Counted from the first letter of the stretch, positions 1 through 12,891 are shown. The stretch: 64,000 bases of DNA from Amblyornis subalaris (GCA_018881555.1 JACAXG010000026.1:6133459-6197458), one strand, 5' to 3'. Program-made: numbers and translations. Notes: generated from the sequence alone by a model not told the origin.

Positions 1-3000
1 GGCTACTGATTAATAGGCTACAGAGAGGCTGATGATAACACAATGACACTTCGACTGTGATGTTAGTTTATGTGTTTCCTGCTGCTCTTCTTCACTGCTG
101 GGTTGATCGAATAGAAGAAAAACAATGGATTTTACCCTGGTTCTAGTGTTCCTGGTACTTTTCCACCTCCTTCCTTCTCCCCAGCTTCTGACAAAAATTG
201 GTAAGGCAACACTAAGGCAAAGAGGTCATTATGGTGGCAGAAATGTCAATGCACCTGACTTCTTGTTGACAGACTTCAAATGTTCTATTTTTCTTTCAGG
301 TTTTTACAACCATTAACTTCACTGATGTTTCTCCTGATTTCTTTACACAGACATAAGTTAAAGCAGAGTGATACATTCCTATGTATCACTTGCCTATATG
401 CTTGCCCCAAAACATTTGGAAAGAGAAGTAAAAAACCCTAATCCATAAGCTTTTGATAGAAAAGGAGAACGGGCAGATGAGTTTGAAGAAAGCTATCAAA
501 GCAGCAGGGAATGCAGCAGGGAAAGCAGGCAAGAACACCTTTGCTGTCCAGGGATTTCATTCATTTCCTGGTCTGTGCTGTGATGGAGGATTGCTGCTGC
601 CTGGGCAGGCAGGCACTGTACCTGAGTGCAGCAAGGGAAGAGGCGGTCTTCCCTCTACCCACAGTCTCTTCAGGGATCCAAATCCTATCAGCAATCTTCT
701 GGTACACTCCAGAAAAAGTTGGCTTTTTTTTCCCCTGAAGATTATTTAAAAATTCTAATTGTGGGCTGACAAATTTTCACATAAGTTATATAGCAAGTGA
801 CTTACAGTTGCTATTACTAAAATTAGGAGACCCAAACAAGCTTGTTCATTTTTCTTTAAGATATCCAGGTTTTAAACAATCAATGTTTTATGAGCCCATA
901 ATGGACCAGGTCAAAAAAGCTTTATGCACTCCACAAAATCGAAGGGATTCTACTGCAGTCTTCCATTAAGGTTGTATTTTCCTACTGTTTCTACTTCACA
1001 GCGTCATGCATTAAGAAAAGAGTTTTCCATAAGTAGGAACTATTTCCTTCTGAAGTGCAATATGGTTGAAAGTTATAGCATCCAGTCTGAAAATGTTCAT
1101 GTAAGAAACTGCATTTTGAAACAAACCTGAAGTCTAAATTTCTTGTTGTTCAGTTTTCTTGTTATCAATATCATAGTTGGTTTAATAGAGATTCACTTTC
1201 AATCTCATAGGGTACCAGACTGAAGCTCGATGGGGATTTTTTTTGTTTGGTTTGGTTTCTTTTTTTGTCAGTAGAGGGTATAGATTTCTTCATCTAAGAA
1301 TGAAGCAAATAGCAGGTGTACACTATTGCCTCTTTCTACAATAGTTCACATACACCTTTTATCTTGACTGATAATGTGTTTAAATGAAGATCTTAAAATA
1401 TCAGAAGAACAGATTTTCAGCTTTTAGTGAAATTCAGTGATTTTTGGTTTTCTGCCTTTGAAAAGTGTTCCTCTCATACTCCCAGTATGATTTGAATGGC
1501 AGATTTTATTTTTCTCCTAGAAGGAAAAGCAACAACACAAAAACAAACACTGCAAAAAGCTTCCCCAACAAAATTGCTGCCAGTTAATCTTATTCCAACC
1601 ATCCCATTTCCAAGCTTCCTACAGGCTAAAAGGAAGGAAAAAAATGGGTCTTGAAATACAGACAAGTGTTAGTAAATGGAGGCTGTTCTGGTACAAAACA
1701 GAATTAATTTCACCTAACTTTAGGCACGTAGAAATGCTTTGGGTGTGCTGTCACTGGAGCAAAGAAAGAAGAGCATCTCCTGGACAACTCATCAGAGAAG
1801 CAGCTTGTCCTGAGGGCTCGGAGTGATGCCTTTGAGAACGGGGAGGAGGTTTTGGACTAGCCTGAGCCTAGCCAATAACCCATTTGCTGCTGGGTGCATG
1901 AGATGCACACCTGGAAGGTTCCAGCTGTGCTTCGTCTGGTGGCACTGCCCATGGCTGCTCCACAAGGTCAACCAATGGTGATCGAAGTTTCTCAAGGGCC
2001 TCCCTAACACTGTGCTAATGTGGGGTGGATTCCCCCACATCCATTTTAAAATATTTCTAGGAATGTATCTTGACATCAAAGTTTTACATACTTAAAATTA
2101 GGTGTAAAACGAACCTCTGAAGTATGAAATCCATTCTCAAATATCATTGATTCTGAAGAAATTCATCTCTGTGCGAGTATGTCTTGAACCTAAAGAGCTC
2201 CAGAAATGCCTCTTTCTCCCTCTCTAAATTTCAGAACCAAATGAATTGCAGATTGCTAAATGAATAGCAAAGGGCCGCATCCAGCAGCCCAATCAGCTGC
2301 CCCAAATGTTAACTGAGCCCTGCAATGAGCTAAAAAGTTATTGGTTCTGTCCTTGGGCACAGCGACCTGCACAGCGAGGAAGAGCAGAACCTCTGATTCT
2401 CATTGAGGACACAATTCCTCCAAGAAGCTTCCCCCAAGAAGCCTTGGGGAAGTTTTCATCCTCTCTGAGTTTAAAAATAAAGAAATACAATACGATAACT
2501 GGTGAACAAGACTCAGTGTTCAACGTCCAGCCCTCACTGTGTATACCTGCAGTTTTCAGAATAGCACAGGATCTAATTTTTCTTCTTTTGTGTGATAAGT
2601 AGCAAGGTTATTTCAATTTTATCATTCTCATTGTGGCTTTTTGATTTTGCTGTATTCCCTGACTGAATATGAGACATAAAAATTACTTTTTCTAAATATT
2701 ATCAAGAGGAATTGTCTGTCTCACCAACAGGTGAGGCGAGGTATTTATGCTAAAGGTTCTCTTTGTAACTTTTCTCCTCTAAGAAAACCTAGTCTGAAAA
2801 GTGGAAAAGCTCTATAAGGTTTTGCTTCACCTTCTTTGTTCTTTTCAGATTTTTTTCCTCTCTCCATTTCTCTTCTTTCCAGTGCTGCAACATTTTTAAT
2901 GCACCCAAACCAGAAAAACTTCTCAAGCCAAAAAATACATTTAATGCAAAAAGCAANACAAAATAGTAAAGGAAAGTATTCCAAAAATTAACCTGCCCTG

Positions 3001-6000
3001 TGCTGCTTAGTAACTGGAAGTTTAGAGAGTGAAGCCATAGTTTAAGTATTTAGAGCAAATTTAAGATCCTAATTCCTGAATTATAAACCCATTGCATTTT
3101 AAAATACAGTGGATACAAAGAAGGAGGAGCCTGTGGGACCGTATATAAAACTAAAGCAAATCATGAATTTTGCAGAATCAAGATATAAGCCTTTTCTTTA
3201 ACTTGTATCAAACCCCAAGTCTGAGGATTCATTGCCCTCTCTTGTCTTCACATTCAGTTGCTTTTAACATCATGTTAAAGGTGATGCATTTGATATTTAC
3301 AGACTCAACAGAGAATTTGTCCCCATCCTTTTTTCAGTTGCATTAAACTTTCTTGGTGCTCACTGTACACACTGAAATCATGCCTGCAAAGTCTTAGAAA
3401 AGCTATTTTGACAGTTTTCCTAATAGGCTCTAATTTAAAAACGTGGGTTGGTCGTGGAGAATAAGCTCTAGAAACTAAAACAGGGCTTGACAAGCACCTG
3501 TAACCGAAACCCAGCTGATTCAGTGTTTCAGTTGTGAGGATCAGACTTAAACCTACATGTTCTGAGCTTCCATGTCAAGTTCTGTTAAAGTCAATTCTGT
3601 GCCTGTCCTACTTGCTGACTAAATGCTTATAACCTTAAACATAGTGATCATGCTTGCACACAAAGCACCCTCTTTCTTTTATCTCAAAGTGACATTCATC
3701 CAAAGTATTTTAAAATCCAATTTGAGGAACACTGAGGTTTTTCAGATTACATATTAAACACTGCAAGGAACTGGTTGTTCACCTTCAAAGACAAATATGC
3801 AGTGAGGTCTGCTTGAGAGAAACTGTTCAGAGGTAGTTTGAGAGAAAAAAATGCCTTCTGCTTGTTCTTTTTAGGGAAAGGGCAAAAGTAAGAGATACCC
3901 AAGGTTGTTTCCTGAGAAAGGAAGAGAATCCTTCAAATCTGCTTCCTCTCTTGGGTTTCCCTCTATAAGAACATGTTTTACTTTTGCAAATATGTCCCTA
4001 CAAATCAGTCTGTTCTTTTTAAGGTAAGCTGGGAGTGTGAATTAAATCCCAGATTTTACAAAAACTTTATTCACTGTTAAAAGTTCAACATTTTCTCACA
4101 GATTTTTTTTCCTATATTTTTAGCAAAGGTCTTTTTCCTTGTTCAAACATCCACTGGAACTTTGAGTGTGTCTCTTTTCAGGCAATGAATGTCCACAAAT
4201 CAGCAATAACTGATTTTGTATTTATTGAAAATTTGCATGCCGTACAACGTTCTTTCTATATGGAATTTTCCGCTGTAGCACAAATGCAGATTTGCTTTCT
4301 GGGGTGTCTTTCTGTCACTACTGCTTCTGCCAGTTATCACGCAGATTTATCAAAACTGTAGGTTTCTGAAAATCTTTGCTTTGCTGATGTCTAGAATTTC
4401 TCTCGTGTCAAAATCACTGCAGCAGCTGCAAACTGTGTGAGCTTCCAAAGCCACCTTCCTCTTTAGTGCATTGGCTCTGACAGATTTGGACCTCAAGGAG
4501 GTGAAATTTTCCATGCTACTGGAAGGCAATAAGATAACAACTTGCAGGTTTTATGTGGACACAAAAAAGTATTTGTAGAACTGATATATATATAATTTTT
4601 TTATGGGGAACAAAATGTTGTGATTCCAGTGGTGACAAAAGAGAAACTGTTAAAGCAAATATGCTGCCAGTTCAATCCTCTTTGACCCATATTACTAAGT
4701 AATATCACTGAATATTAATTTTGAACAGTAGCATTAACTGCCTTGCTGCATCCATGCCGGGATTAGTTTTAGATCAATGAGAGATGGTTTGTATTAGAGA
4801 AACTGGATCTAGAATGGATTTTAATAAGCAAAAATGTTGGTGGGTTTAGCCAGGATTTTGGTTTGGACTGTTAGAGAGAAAGGACATTTGTGATCCTGTT
4901 ATTAAGGTCCTGCTTTGCTTTCCCAGATGCTGAAGAAGCTGCATTTGGAGCCAAAACCAGCTCAGTGCCCTGGAGCAGTTGCTGCTGGGGCCTGGGTCTG
5001 CCTTCACTCATTATCCCAGGGGGCTCACGAGAGGTCTGTGGCACTCAGGACTCCCTAAGCAAGCATCGTTTTGCTCCAACTTTACTTTCTCTTATGCAGG
5101 GAATGGGTCACTCCTCGGAGGAAGGCAGGGCTATGGAAGTCTGCAGGTCTTCATTTCCTGGGTTTCTGTGGCCCAACAAACTCTTTGCACAGCACGTGGT
5201 GCCAGCAGCCTGGGTCGGTGTAATACCACGGTTCAGGGGCAGCAAGCCTTCAGGGGTGAGGCAAGGAAACTGTGACCCAGGGATCACCTAGCAAAAATCA
5301 AGTTTGAAGGCTTCTCCTCAGTGTTCAGAAACAGAAGATACTTCAGAAGCGATGAAAAAATGCATCACTGGAAAAAAAAACACATTAAACCTGAAACATA
5401 AAAGCTCATTTTAAAAGCTTTTTGTATTTTACAGAACAATTTGCATTAAAATATCTCCTCTTAAAAAAAAAAGTTATTTGGTTATTTTTAACCTGCTTTT
5501 CAATCTGTTATTTTCAGTCTCTTTTATTCTGGTGATCTCAGCAAATAAGTATTCACTGTGCTCCATCCACTCCTTTTTTCAGTTTTTTCTTCTTACCCCC
5601 TCAGATTAACTAGTGGAATGGAGAATATAAACATCCCCTGAATACTTCACTACCAGATTAATCCAAAGTCCTCCCAACGGCCAGAAAATTTATTGCAGAA
5701 CTGTTCCATTTTTGAGTAGTCACCAATGAAAATGAATTCCCCCTCTGCCTCATGGCATTACAAGCCAAACCTGTACAATTCAGGGGTTTTCTCTGGATGA
5801 GTTGCTACGAGATTTCTCCCTTATGAATCAGGTTTTACTTGGACTTTTATAATTGCCAATGATCTGAGTTCTCTCCCCTACAGCTTCTTCTGTGAAGACT
5901 AATCAATAGAGTGAAATGATTTATTCGTAGCACATTAGTTATTCTTGAGGTTTATTCCTGCTTACACATCTGCATGCTGGGGATGATTACAAGACAGACA

Positions 6001-8519
6001 CAGTAAAATCTTTAAATGTAATGAAGGACCAGAATTTCATTTAAGCTGGTTACATAGCAAAAATGCAGGTTTTAAAGGCCTTAATATCTCAGTTTGGTTT
6101 GTAACATTAAAAATAGCTATATCACATTCTCTTCCTTTGGTTCACGATCCGGTCTGTTGCTAAGAAACCCTTCCTCAGGTGGCTTTGAACTTCCTCAGCA
6201 TTTTCATCTGTAGCTATACTACCTTGTCGAGCCACAGGATCCTGCTGCTGTCTTGCTGAAATTTACATTCCTTGCTAAAAGTAGTGAAGCCATTGTGCGG
6301 ATGAGCAGCTAATCCATTGGTGTGTCAAAGCATCGCGCTTCCCCCTTCAATATTTCTTGTCTCGTGGTCTTTAAATGTATCATTTAAGGTTCTATGTAGT
6401 GAAAAAGTGTGCACAAGACAGAGCCAGTCATGAAATACTCTGATCTGTTCTGGACCCTCCCTTCTTGTGGCTTGGGCTTGTGCCATAAACAAATGAGCCT
6501 CTTCTCATCCCCAACCGTGTGCCTTCCACAGAGCTGTCGGAGACTCCAACACAACAGTCTATTTCTTTGCTGTAAATCAAACTGTTTGGAGGGGTTTTTT
6601 CCTTCCTCTTGTTCATGTTTTATTATAAAGCACGTTTCAGGATAGTGGCAGTGACACAAAGAGCAGCCAGACTGTCGGAGGGAACGGTTTCTTTTAAATA
6701 TCATTTCACAGAATTTGAGTGCACTGCGTTCAAACTGGTAGCTGTTGATTGACAGCCTCAGAAATAGGTTATGCTGAACACTGAGTTCTTAACTGCACAT
6801 GGAGTACTGTATAAAAGTAACCTATATACACATCCATATGCATTTAGGTGAATGCATAGTACGTTTATTTATTCAGAAAGCAAATTCATTGTGTGTGTGG
6901 TGCCATCATCACTTTAATCATCACTTTTTTATCAATTTTAACATCTGATAAACATTGTAAAGCTCAGCACATATTGAACTAGGAATAACTCTGAGGGAAT
7001 ATTTATGAATTGTCAAGTTGCAGTTTGTTTTTCAAATTAGTGAACTTCAAATCAGTTCCAAAAGAAAGCAGTCCTGAAGGAAAAGCTCTCCACTAGGAAA
7101 AATTAAGCCAGCCAGGAAATGGAGGATAAATTCGTAGGAAAAATAAATCTGACCCTTATACTATGAAGTTGCCTTATTAACTGTGTTTGTGTTCTGATAT
7201 TTCCCATTTTCCTTCTCCGTTGTCCCAGTAGATGTCTTTTCATCTAGTGTTTTATACTTTTATATGGATGTATGTTTATATTGCTGTATTTCTGACAGAA
7301 TCATTTGCTCATCTAAACCTATTTGTATCTGAGGATGAGTATTTGTATAGTTTGTATTTGTTAGTATTTGGTCATACCCTCAACAGGTGGAAAATGCCAC
7401 GTCTTCTTTGACTTCAAGAGAACTGTGCCAGGTGATGATTTTTTTCCATTGTTTGATTTCACCTGGGTTTTGACTACTTCCAAAAAACATACCAATCTGT
7501 GAACATGGTTTTCAAAAGTACAAACAAAGGAATCAATATTTTTTTTAAAATATAGATTTCTGACCATGCCAAAGAAATCTCTGAACTGTAAGCCCTAATA
7601 TTCTCTGCTCCTGAAAACTCTAAGTTATACAACTTTGTTGTGCAGCATGACAGTTCTTTGTCTGAAAGGTTAAGGCAGGCTTTAAAATGTGTTTAGCCTG
7701 CCATATTGTGATTTTATTTCCAGAGAACCAGTGTGGATAAAGAAAAGAAAGCAAAGTGTAGAACAAAGTTAGCTTGGATTTCCTGTGACTTTGGGGTGTT
7801 TGCTGAAAATGTCTGTGGTTTAGAAACTGAATAACACAGAAATAATTTGGGGTTGATCTAATAGCTATAATTAATACTAGAAAAAGGTCAAAACTTTATG
7901 AAATTTAGACATGAAAGTCTCACTTTCTTAATTTGAAAAAAAAAAACAGTTTCCAAAGGTAATTCAGTATCTACAAACAATCAAATTAAAAGATGGCTGA
8001 AGTTTTAAAACTGAGATTTCCTCTTCGCTGAATAGCTAAAGAATATTGTTTAAAGGACGGAAAAATCGCTTAATCTGAGCACTGGGTTGAGGCATTGACT
8101 TTGGCCTGAAAAACTATATCTGAAACCAAACTTTGCAAGAGATTTCTGGATATTGTGGCTCAGCTAATTATTTCGACTTCTGTCGTGAAAGTTAAATCTA
8201 AATGAATGATGTCCCAAAGCTTTTGAGAGCAAGAAAAAGATGGAAGTGGAGCAGAATCTGACTCAGCTTTTTGCATTTTCTCTACCAATCAAGAATTTTG
8301 ATAGAGTCAACAGTTCCTCTGTTGCATTCTATAGAGGTTTGCTATTAAAAGAAAAACATTTAGCAAATACTTTTCTTCTTTAGCAGGGAGGAAATGTTTT
8401 ACCGTACTCTCCAGCTATTGCTTCTTTTTTGCTGAAGTATGTGTTAACATTATACTCTGCTTGATTATCTATTCACCATTTCTCAATAGGATTTTCTATC
8501 TAAGACACAAACGCAGTTG
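1..8519. other. AT-rich unique sequence, no gene recognised
   Basis: I see no repeat family, RNA gene or recognisable coding exon in this stretch. It is AT-rich with short A and T runs. Modestly GC-richer patches occur at about 1830-2060 and 4890-5290. The second carries two overlapping plus-strand open stretches (133 and 98 codons) in different frames, but neither resembles a protein I know and there is no clear exon structure, so I treat both as chance. A single N at 2957 is the only ambiguous base. Confidence 0.6.
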
Positions 8520-8683
8520 AGGCAGGAACACCCATCAGGAGATGACCTGGTCCAGCTTCCTGCTCAGGGCAGGGTCAGCCAGAGCAGGTTGCTCGGGGTC
8601 ATGGCCAGTCAAGTTCTGAATATCTTCAGAGCTGGAGAGTCCACAGCCCTTTTGGGCAACCTCTGCCAGTGTTTGAGCACCCT
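8520..8683 (-). mobile_element. CR1 LINE, 3'-UTR piece (left of LTR insertion)
   Basis: On the minus strand this reads like the 3' untranslated part of an avian CR1 non-LTR retrotransposon. Landmarks on the plus strand are CAGGGTCAGCCAGAGCAGG near 8569 and the TCTCCAGCTCT-like to GGCAACCTCTGCCAGTGTTT segment ending near 8674, which is the usual antisense CR1 order. It stops exactly where the solo LTR begins and the same element resumes after it, so this is one CR1 copy split by a later insertion. The canonical 8-bp tail is not evident at the 3' end, which fits an old, eroded copy. Assignment is from memory of CR1 consensus sequences. Confidence 0.75.
8678..8683. repeat. Target-site duplication, left copy (CACCCT)
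   Basis: The hexamer CACCCT directly precedes the TG that opens the LTR and recurs at 9037-9042 directly after the closing CA. In an unbroken CR1 the motif would occur once, in the segment reading roughly GACCACCCTCACAGTAAAG in antisense, so the duplication is best explained by retroviral integration. Five to six bp is the range expected for avian ERV insertions. Confidence 0.8.
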
Positions 8684-9036
8684 TGAGTTGTGTCTGGCTG
8701 AGACGGCATGAATTTTTCCATCGCAGCCCTCACAGTGCTGGGCTTTGCTTTGGCAGCCAGAAAGGTGTTGAGAACCCATCAGTGTTCTGGTACTGCTGGG
8801 CAGTGCTCCCACAGCTCCAAGGCAGTCAGACATCACCTGCTGGTGGGAAGTAGAGAATGAATCTTTTGTTTGCCTTTGCCCCCGCATGTGGCCTTTGCTT
8901 TTACTCCATTTAACTGCCTTTCTCTTGACTGACAATTTCTTTTTCATCTGATTTTCTTCCCCCTACCCTGCTGAGGAGGGCAATGATAGAGTGAATTGGT
9001 GGGCATCTGACATCCTGCCAAGGTCAACCCACTACA
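8684..9036 (+). mobile_element. Solo LTR of an avian endogenous retrovirus
   Basis: A 353-bp block starts TG and ends with GGTCAACCCACTACA, closing in CA as retroviral LTRs do, and is flanked by perfect 6-bp duplications. Its content follows, in order, a widespread avian ERV LTR: a 5' segment around TGTCTGGCTGAGA, a middle segment around CACCTGCTGGTGGGAAGT, then TTTGCTTTTACTCCATTTAA near the expected polyadenylation region, then CTGATTTTCTTCCCCCTACC close to the 3' end. It is shorter than family members I recall, and the promoter-proximal part with the TATA box seems to be deleted. No gag, pol or env sequence adjoins it, so this is a recombination-derived solo LTR. The plus orientation is inferred from the order of landmarks. 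The exact family (ERVL- or ERVK-like) is not settled. Confidence 0.8.
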
Positions 9037-9042
9037 CACCCT
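9037..9042. repeat. Target-site duplication, right copy (CACCCT)
   Basis: This second copy of CACCCT follows the LTR's final CA and is where the interrupted CR1 sequence resumes (CTCTCTGTAAAAG, matching antisense CR1 CTCACAGTAAAG). Confidence 0.8.
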
Positions 9043-9235
9043 CTCTGTAAAAGTGTTTTATGTAGTTTCCTGTATTTCAATTTGTTCCAACTGCCTCTTC
9101 TCGGGGGATCTTAGTGACAGGACAGGATTCTGGCTCCATCTTCTTTACACCCCGCATCAGTTATTTATACACATTCATAAGATTCCCCCGAGCCTTCTCT
9201 GCTCCAGACTGGAGAGTCCCAGCTCTGTCTAAATT
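9043..9235 (-). mobile_element. CR1 LINE, 3'-UTR piece (right of LTR insertion)
   Basis: This continues the CR1 copy broken by the LTR. Antisense landmarks include TTTCAATTTGTTCCAACTGC near 9076, GGATTCTGGCTCCATCTTCT near 9124, ATTTATACACATTCATAAGA near 9162, and CCGAGCCTTCTCTGCTCCAG near 9188. These occur in the order seen in CR1 3' regions. At about 9236 the sequence jumps directly into reverse-transcriptase coding sequence, so the end of ORF2 is deleted from this copy. Confidence 0.8.
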
Positions 9236-9239
9236 CATT

Positions 9240-10265
9240 CTGACTCCTTACAGTCGCCTTCTTGACTTTCATATGTTTAGAAATGGTTTCCAGGATTGTT
9301 TGCCCCATCACCTTCCCAGGAACTGAGGTGACTGTGACCAGCCTGTAGTGCTCTGGGTGCTCCATCTGGTTCTTCTTGAAAATAAGGGTGACATTTGCTT
9401 TTGTCGAGTCCTCAGGAACTTCTCCCAGCTGCCACAACCTTGCACAGATGATTGGCAGGGGTCTCACAGTGACATGGACCAGCTCCCTCAGCAGTCAGGG
9501 GGTGCGTCCCATCCGGTCCCAGGGACTTGTGTACATCCAGGTTGTTTAAAGTTCCCTAACCTGACTCTCCTCCAAAAATCTTCCTTGCTCCAAAATTCCC
9601 CTTAAGTCTCAGGGGTCTGAAATTTCTGAGGGCAAATTTTACCTGCTGAGACTGATGTGAGCACATTGATCTTGCCATTTTGTAATTCAGCCTTCTTCAT
9701 ATCGCCTGTCACTCCGTTTCCCCTTTCCTGCCCCATTCAGCAGTGACTCCACGGTTTCCCTGGTCTTCCTTTTGCTGCTGAAATACCTGGGGGAGCCCTT
9801 CTTGTTGCCATTCATGTTCTTTGCCAGATTCCAGTCCAGGTGGGTTGTGTCTTTACCAAACCCAACCTGGCAAGGTCAGACAGTGTCTCTATATTCCTCC
9901 CAGCTCACCTTACCTTGTTTTCACCTCTTAGTCTTTCCTTTTTATGTTTGGATTTTGTCAGCAGCTACCTTGTTCATCCACGCAGGCCTCCTGGCACTTT
10001 GGCTTGGCTTCCTCCTGCACATGCAGATGGACCATTCATGAGCTTGCAGAAGGTGGTATTTGGAAATCAGCAATTTCTTCTTCTCCCCTCTTCTCTCTGT
10101 ATCCCATGGCACACTTTGAATTCAGCCCCAGTGTCTGGTCTCCTGACGCCCAGGCTTGCAATGCTAATTTTTGCCATTCTCCATCCTTTCAGGATTCTAA
10201 ACTCTGGCATCTCATGGTCACTGCAGCAGATGTTGTCTCTATGAGAAATCACCACCCTCTGGTCT
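9240..10265 (-). pseudogene. Decayed CR1 ORF2 (reverse transcriptase) fragment
   Basis: Read on the minus strand this is broken CR1 ORF2. From about 9470 down to 9244 the frame carries the start of the reverse-transcriptase domain, including GEVPED, NVTLIFKK and TSVPGKVM, close to motifs typical of CR1 RT. The higher coordinates (about 9470-10265) match the linker between endonuclease and RT, with antisense landmarks such as GTTCATCCACGCAGGCCTCC near 9972 and TCTCATGGTCACTGCAGCAG near 10210. Frameshifts and stops interrupt it, the endonuclease is missing (5' truncation at about 10265), and the catalytic palm and C-terminal part are deleted at about 9236. It cannot encode an active enzyme. It belongs to the same insertion as the two flanking 3'-UTR pieces. 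Confidence 0.8.
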
Positions 10266-11277
10266 ATTAAGTGAGAAAGTAGGACACAAATCTGACTTAT
10301 CTGTGTGACAGGATATGTTTAAATTTTTTGAAAATAATTATAATGGGACATTTGGTCTTTTAAAACCATGAGAATTAATCCTTTGGGGCCAACATTATAA
10401 TGTTTCTGGAATTTTTTTTATAAATTGTTTCAGGGCAGGAGGTGAGGGCTAGTGGGAAGGAAATGGTTTAAAAGAAGTCGTAGGGGAGCCATAAGAAATT
10501 TGTGTGTCCAAAGGCCAAACCACAGACCAGGTCTTGGGTGGGCCAGCTCTGCTCTCCACGGTCCTCACAGGGAAGAAAGGATCCCTGTTACAGGTAGTTC
10601 CCACCAATTCTCTCACTTAGTTCACAAAAACCAGATTCCCAAGGAGTGTAAGAGGAGAGCGCAGGATTAGGACAAGACAAATAGGGAAACAGTGGCCTCT
10701 GCAGTCTTGCCTTTTCCCAGACTGAGGTCAAGTAAGATGCAGCCACTGACAGGTCTGTACTAAACTTTCTGTTCTTTTATTTCAATTTTTTAGCAGCTTA
10801 GAGACAGAACTATCCGTGGAATACCTGAGCTAATTTTGATGGAGATCTGGTTATAGCAGGACTGCTTTTGTGAAAAGATGAGCAGAGGAAAGGAAAGGTA
10901 GAGTTTACTTTCCATTTACGTGCTATTGAAATGTCTTGGTATGGAGTACAACAATAATTCATTTGTAGACATAAGAATTTATGTTTAAAATCTTCCTTGG
11001 TTTTGGTTTATGTAGCAGGTCTTTTATAACACATTGACAAGTAATTTCCCACTTAGAATAAAAGTTGTATTACAAATCAGAAAGATAGTCTTGAGAACAG
11101 AAGGCAAAATTTTAAGTGGGGCATATAAAAACGATACTAAAACTAACAGTATTGATGCAGAAAAAAAAATGCTAAGGGATTTTGCAAGGATATTTTGCAG
11201 AGATAGGTCCATGAATAACTTGTTCTCTTTTGTTTGTATAACACTCTTGCCAAAAACAGCATCAAAAAGTGCTGGAA
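10266..11277. other. Unique AT-rich sequence, nothing recognised
   Basis: No repeat or coding signature is visible. A short open stretch at 10452-10670 (plus) is not similar to any protein I know. Confidence 0.5.
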
Positions 11278-11470
11278 AAGCCTTGTAAAATCATTTAGCC
11301 CATTCCTCAAGCCCCTGCCAGTGCAGATTTATTCCTCAGAGTGCATTCTCCACTGTCTTGTCCAAGCTCAACTGCACATGACTCAAGCAATGGGTTTCCA
11401 CCACTTCTCTTGGGAGATATTTCTACACTATAATAGATCACAATGTTAGGAAATTTTACTAAATGTTCCT
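11278..11470 (-). mobile_element. Ancient CR1-type LINE remnant
   Basis: The plus strand reads like the antisense of an older amniote CR1 subfamily. Landmarks are TTTAGCCCATTCCTCAAGCC near 11296, CTCCACTGTCTTGTCCAAGC near 11348, CAAGCAATGGGTTTCCACCA near 11384, CTTGGGAGATATTTCTACAC near 11408 and AATAGATCACAATGTTAGGA near 11431. Divergence is higher than in the other CR1 copies here and similarity fades after about 11470. The family name is from memory. Confidence 0.6.
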
Positions 11471-12480
11471 TCAGTCAGTTTTAATCCAAAAATTTTACTG
11501 ACTTGCTGCTGGGTCACCATAACCAGCACATTTTTCTTGATGGTTTTCTAGTCTTCAGTTATTTGTAGATGACCAGAGAACCCTCTCTTTCCTCCTGGTC
11601 ATCACTGAGCTTAGGTTGCACACCAGGGTTTAGAACATTTCTTTTTTCACTGCTTTTTCAGAATAGTTTCTACAGTTATTTTCATTGCTTTGCCAGTTCG
11701 TTGACTTTCTTTGATATCCTGGTTCTTTTCCTTACCATTTCTGGTCTTGTCTCATTTCACCTGAAAGGGACTAGCATCAGATTTGAATTAGAGCAACGAG
11801 TATTTCCATTTAGTTCAGTCAACTTTTCTCCTTCCTGCTGAAGGGAGTTGTTAAGACATCTATAATATATCCTGAAAGACTGAGACAGGTTGGCATTTTG
11901 CTTGCAAAATGTTCTATGCTGTTGGCAGAAATAAGGGTTATTATTAAAAATAAAATGTCATTTAATATTTTACGTTTCATGATTTCACATTTCAAGTGCC
12001 TTTAACTTTCTGTTGCAGGAGACATTAAAACTATGAATAGAACTAACTTTCTACCTGGATCTAAAATGTTCCCTCCTCACTTAATTATTTGTTCATGGTG
12101 TTCATTGGATTGCAGCATAACCCACATGAGGACCCTTTCATGGTCTTTGTCAGGCTTGGAGAGGTAAGAAGAGACCAAATTAAGATGGCAACAATTTGTT
12201 TCTTTTCTGTTTTACAATGTGCTGCAATAGAACCTCTCAGGTGACATGTTCAAAAACCTGTTCCTTGAAGGATAGCTCAAGTTTTCTCAGACATCCAAAG
12301 GTTGTCTGAGTTTGTCCAAAGGTCTTTTGTAAGTTCCAGAAAAGAATCCAGATGGGTTCAGGATTCAGCAACCAATTTAACCACTACAGAGAATGAGTAT
12401 GACTTACACTTTTGTAGAGTTTTTTCATTTACCCATTATAAATCTTACATATGTGGTAACTTTTCACTGCTTAGGACTAT
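11471..12480. other. Unique sequence leading into microsatellite
   Basis: No gene or repeat is recognised. Pyrimidine-rich stretches occur around 11640-11760. Confidence 0.5.
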
Positions 12481-12579
12481 CCTCCCTTTCCTTTCCTTTC
12501 CTTTCCTTTCCTTTCCTTTCCTTTCCTTTCCTTTCCTTTCCTTTCCTTTCCTTTCCTTTCCTTTCCTTTCCTTTCCTTT
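12481..12579. repeat. (CCTTT)n microsatellite, left arm
   Basis: About 19 nearly perfect copies of the pentamer CTTTC run directly into the assembly gap, so the true length is unknown. The plus strand is all pyrimidine and the minus strand all purine. Long open frames here are periodic artefacts of the repeat. Confidence 0.97.
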
Positions 12580-12891
12580 NNNNNNNNNNNNNNNNNNNNN
12601 NNNNNNNNNNNNNNNNNNNNNNNNNNNNNNNNNNNNNNNNNNNNNNNNNNNNNNNNNNNNNNNNNNNNNNNNNNNNNNNNNNNNNNNNNNNNNNNNNNNN
12701 NNNNNNNNNNNNNNNNNNNNNNNNNNNNNNNNNNNNNNNNNNNNNNNNNNNNNNNNNNNNNNNNNNNNNNNNNNNNNNNNNNNNNNNNNNNNNNNNNNNN
12801 NNNNNNNNNNNNNNNNNNNNNNNNNNNNNNNNNNNNNNNNNNNNNNNNNNNNNNNNNNNNNNNNNNNNNNNNNNNNNNNNNNNNNNNNNNN
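12580..12891. other. Assembly gap (312 N)
   Basis: An unbroken run of N sits inside the pyrimidine array. The gap size may be a placeholder or an estimate. The two sides carry different pentamers, so at least one unit transition is hidden in the gap. Confidence 0.99.

Noticed and set aside
4890..5291. 133-codon plus-strand open stretch overlapping a 98-codon stretch in another frame
   Set aside because: The patch is GC-richer, which lengthens chance frames in several frames at once. There are no exon borders and no recognisable motif.
9772..10270. Overlapping plus-strand open stretches of 89-134 codons
   Set aside because: They are antisense shadows of CR1 ORF2, which lies on the minus strand.
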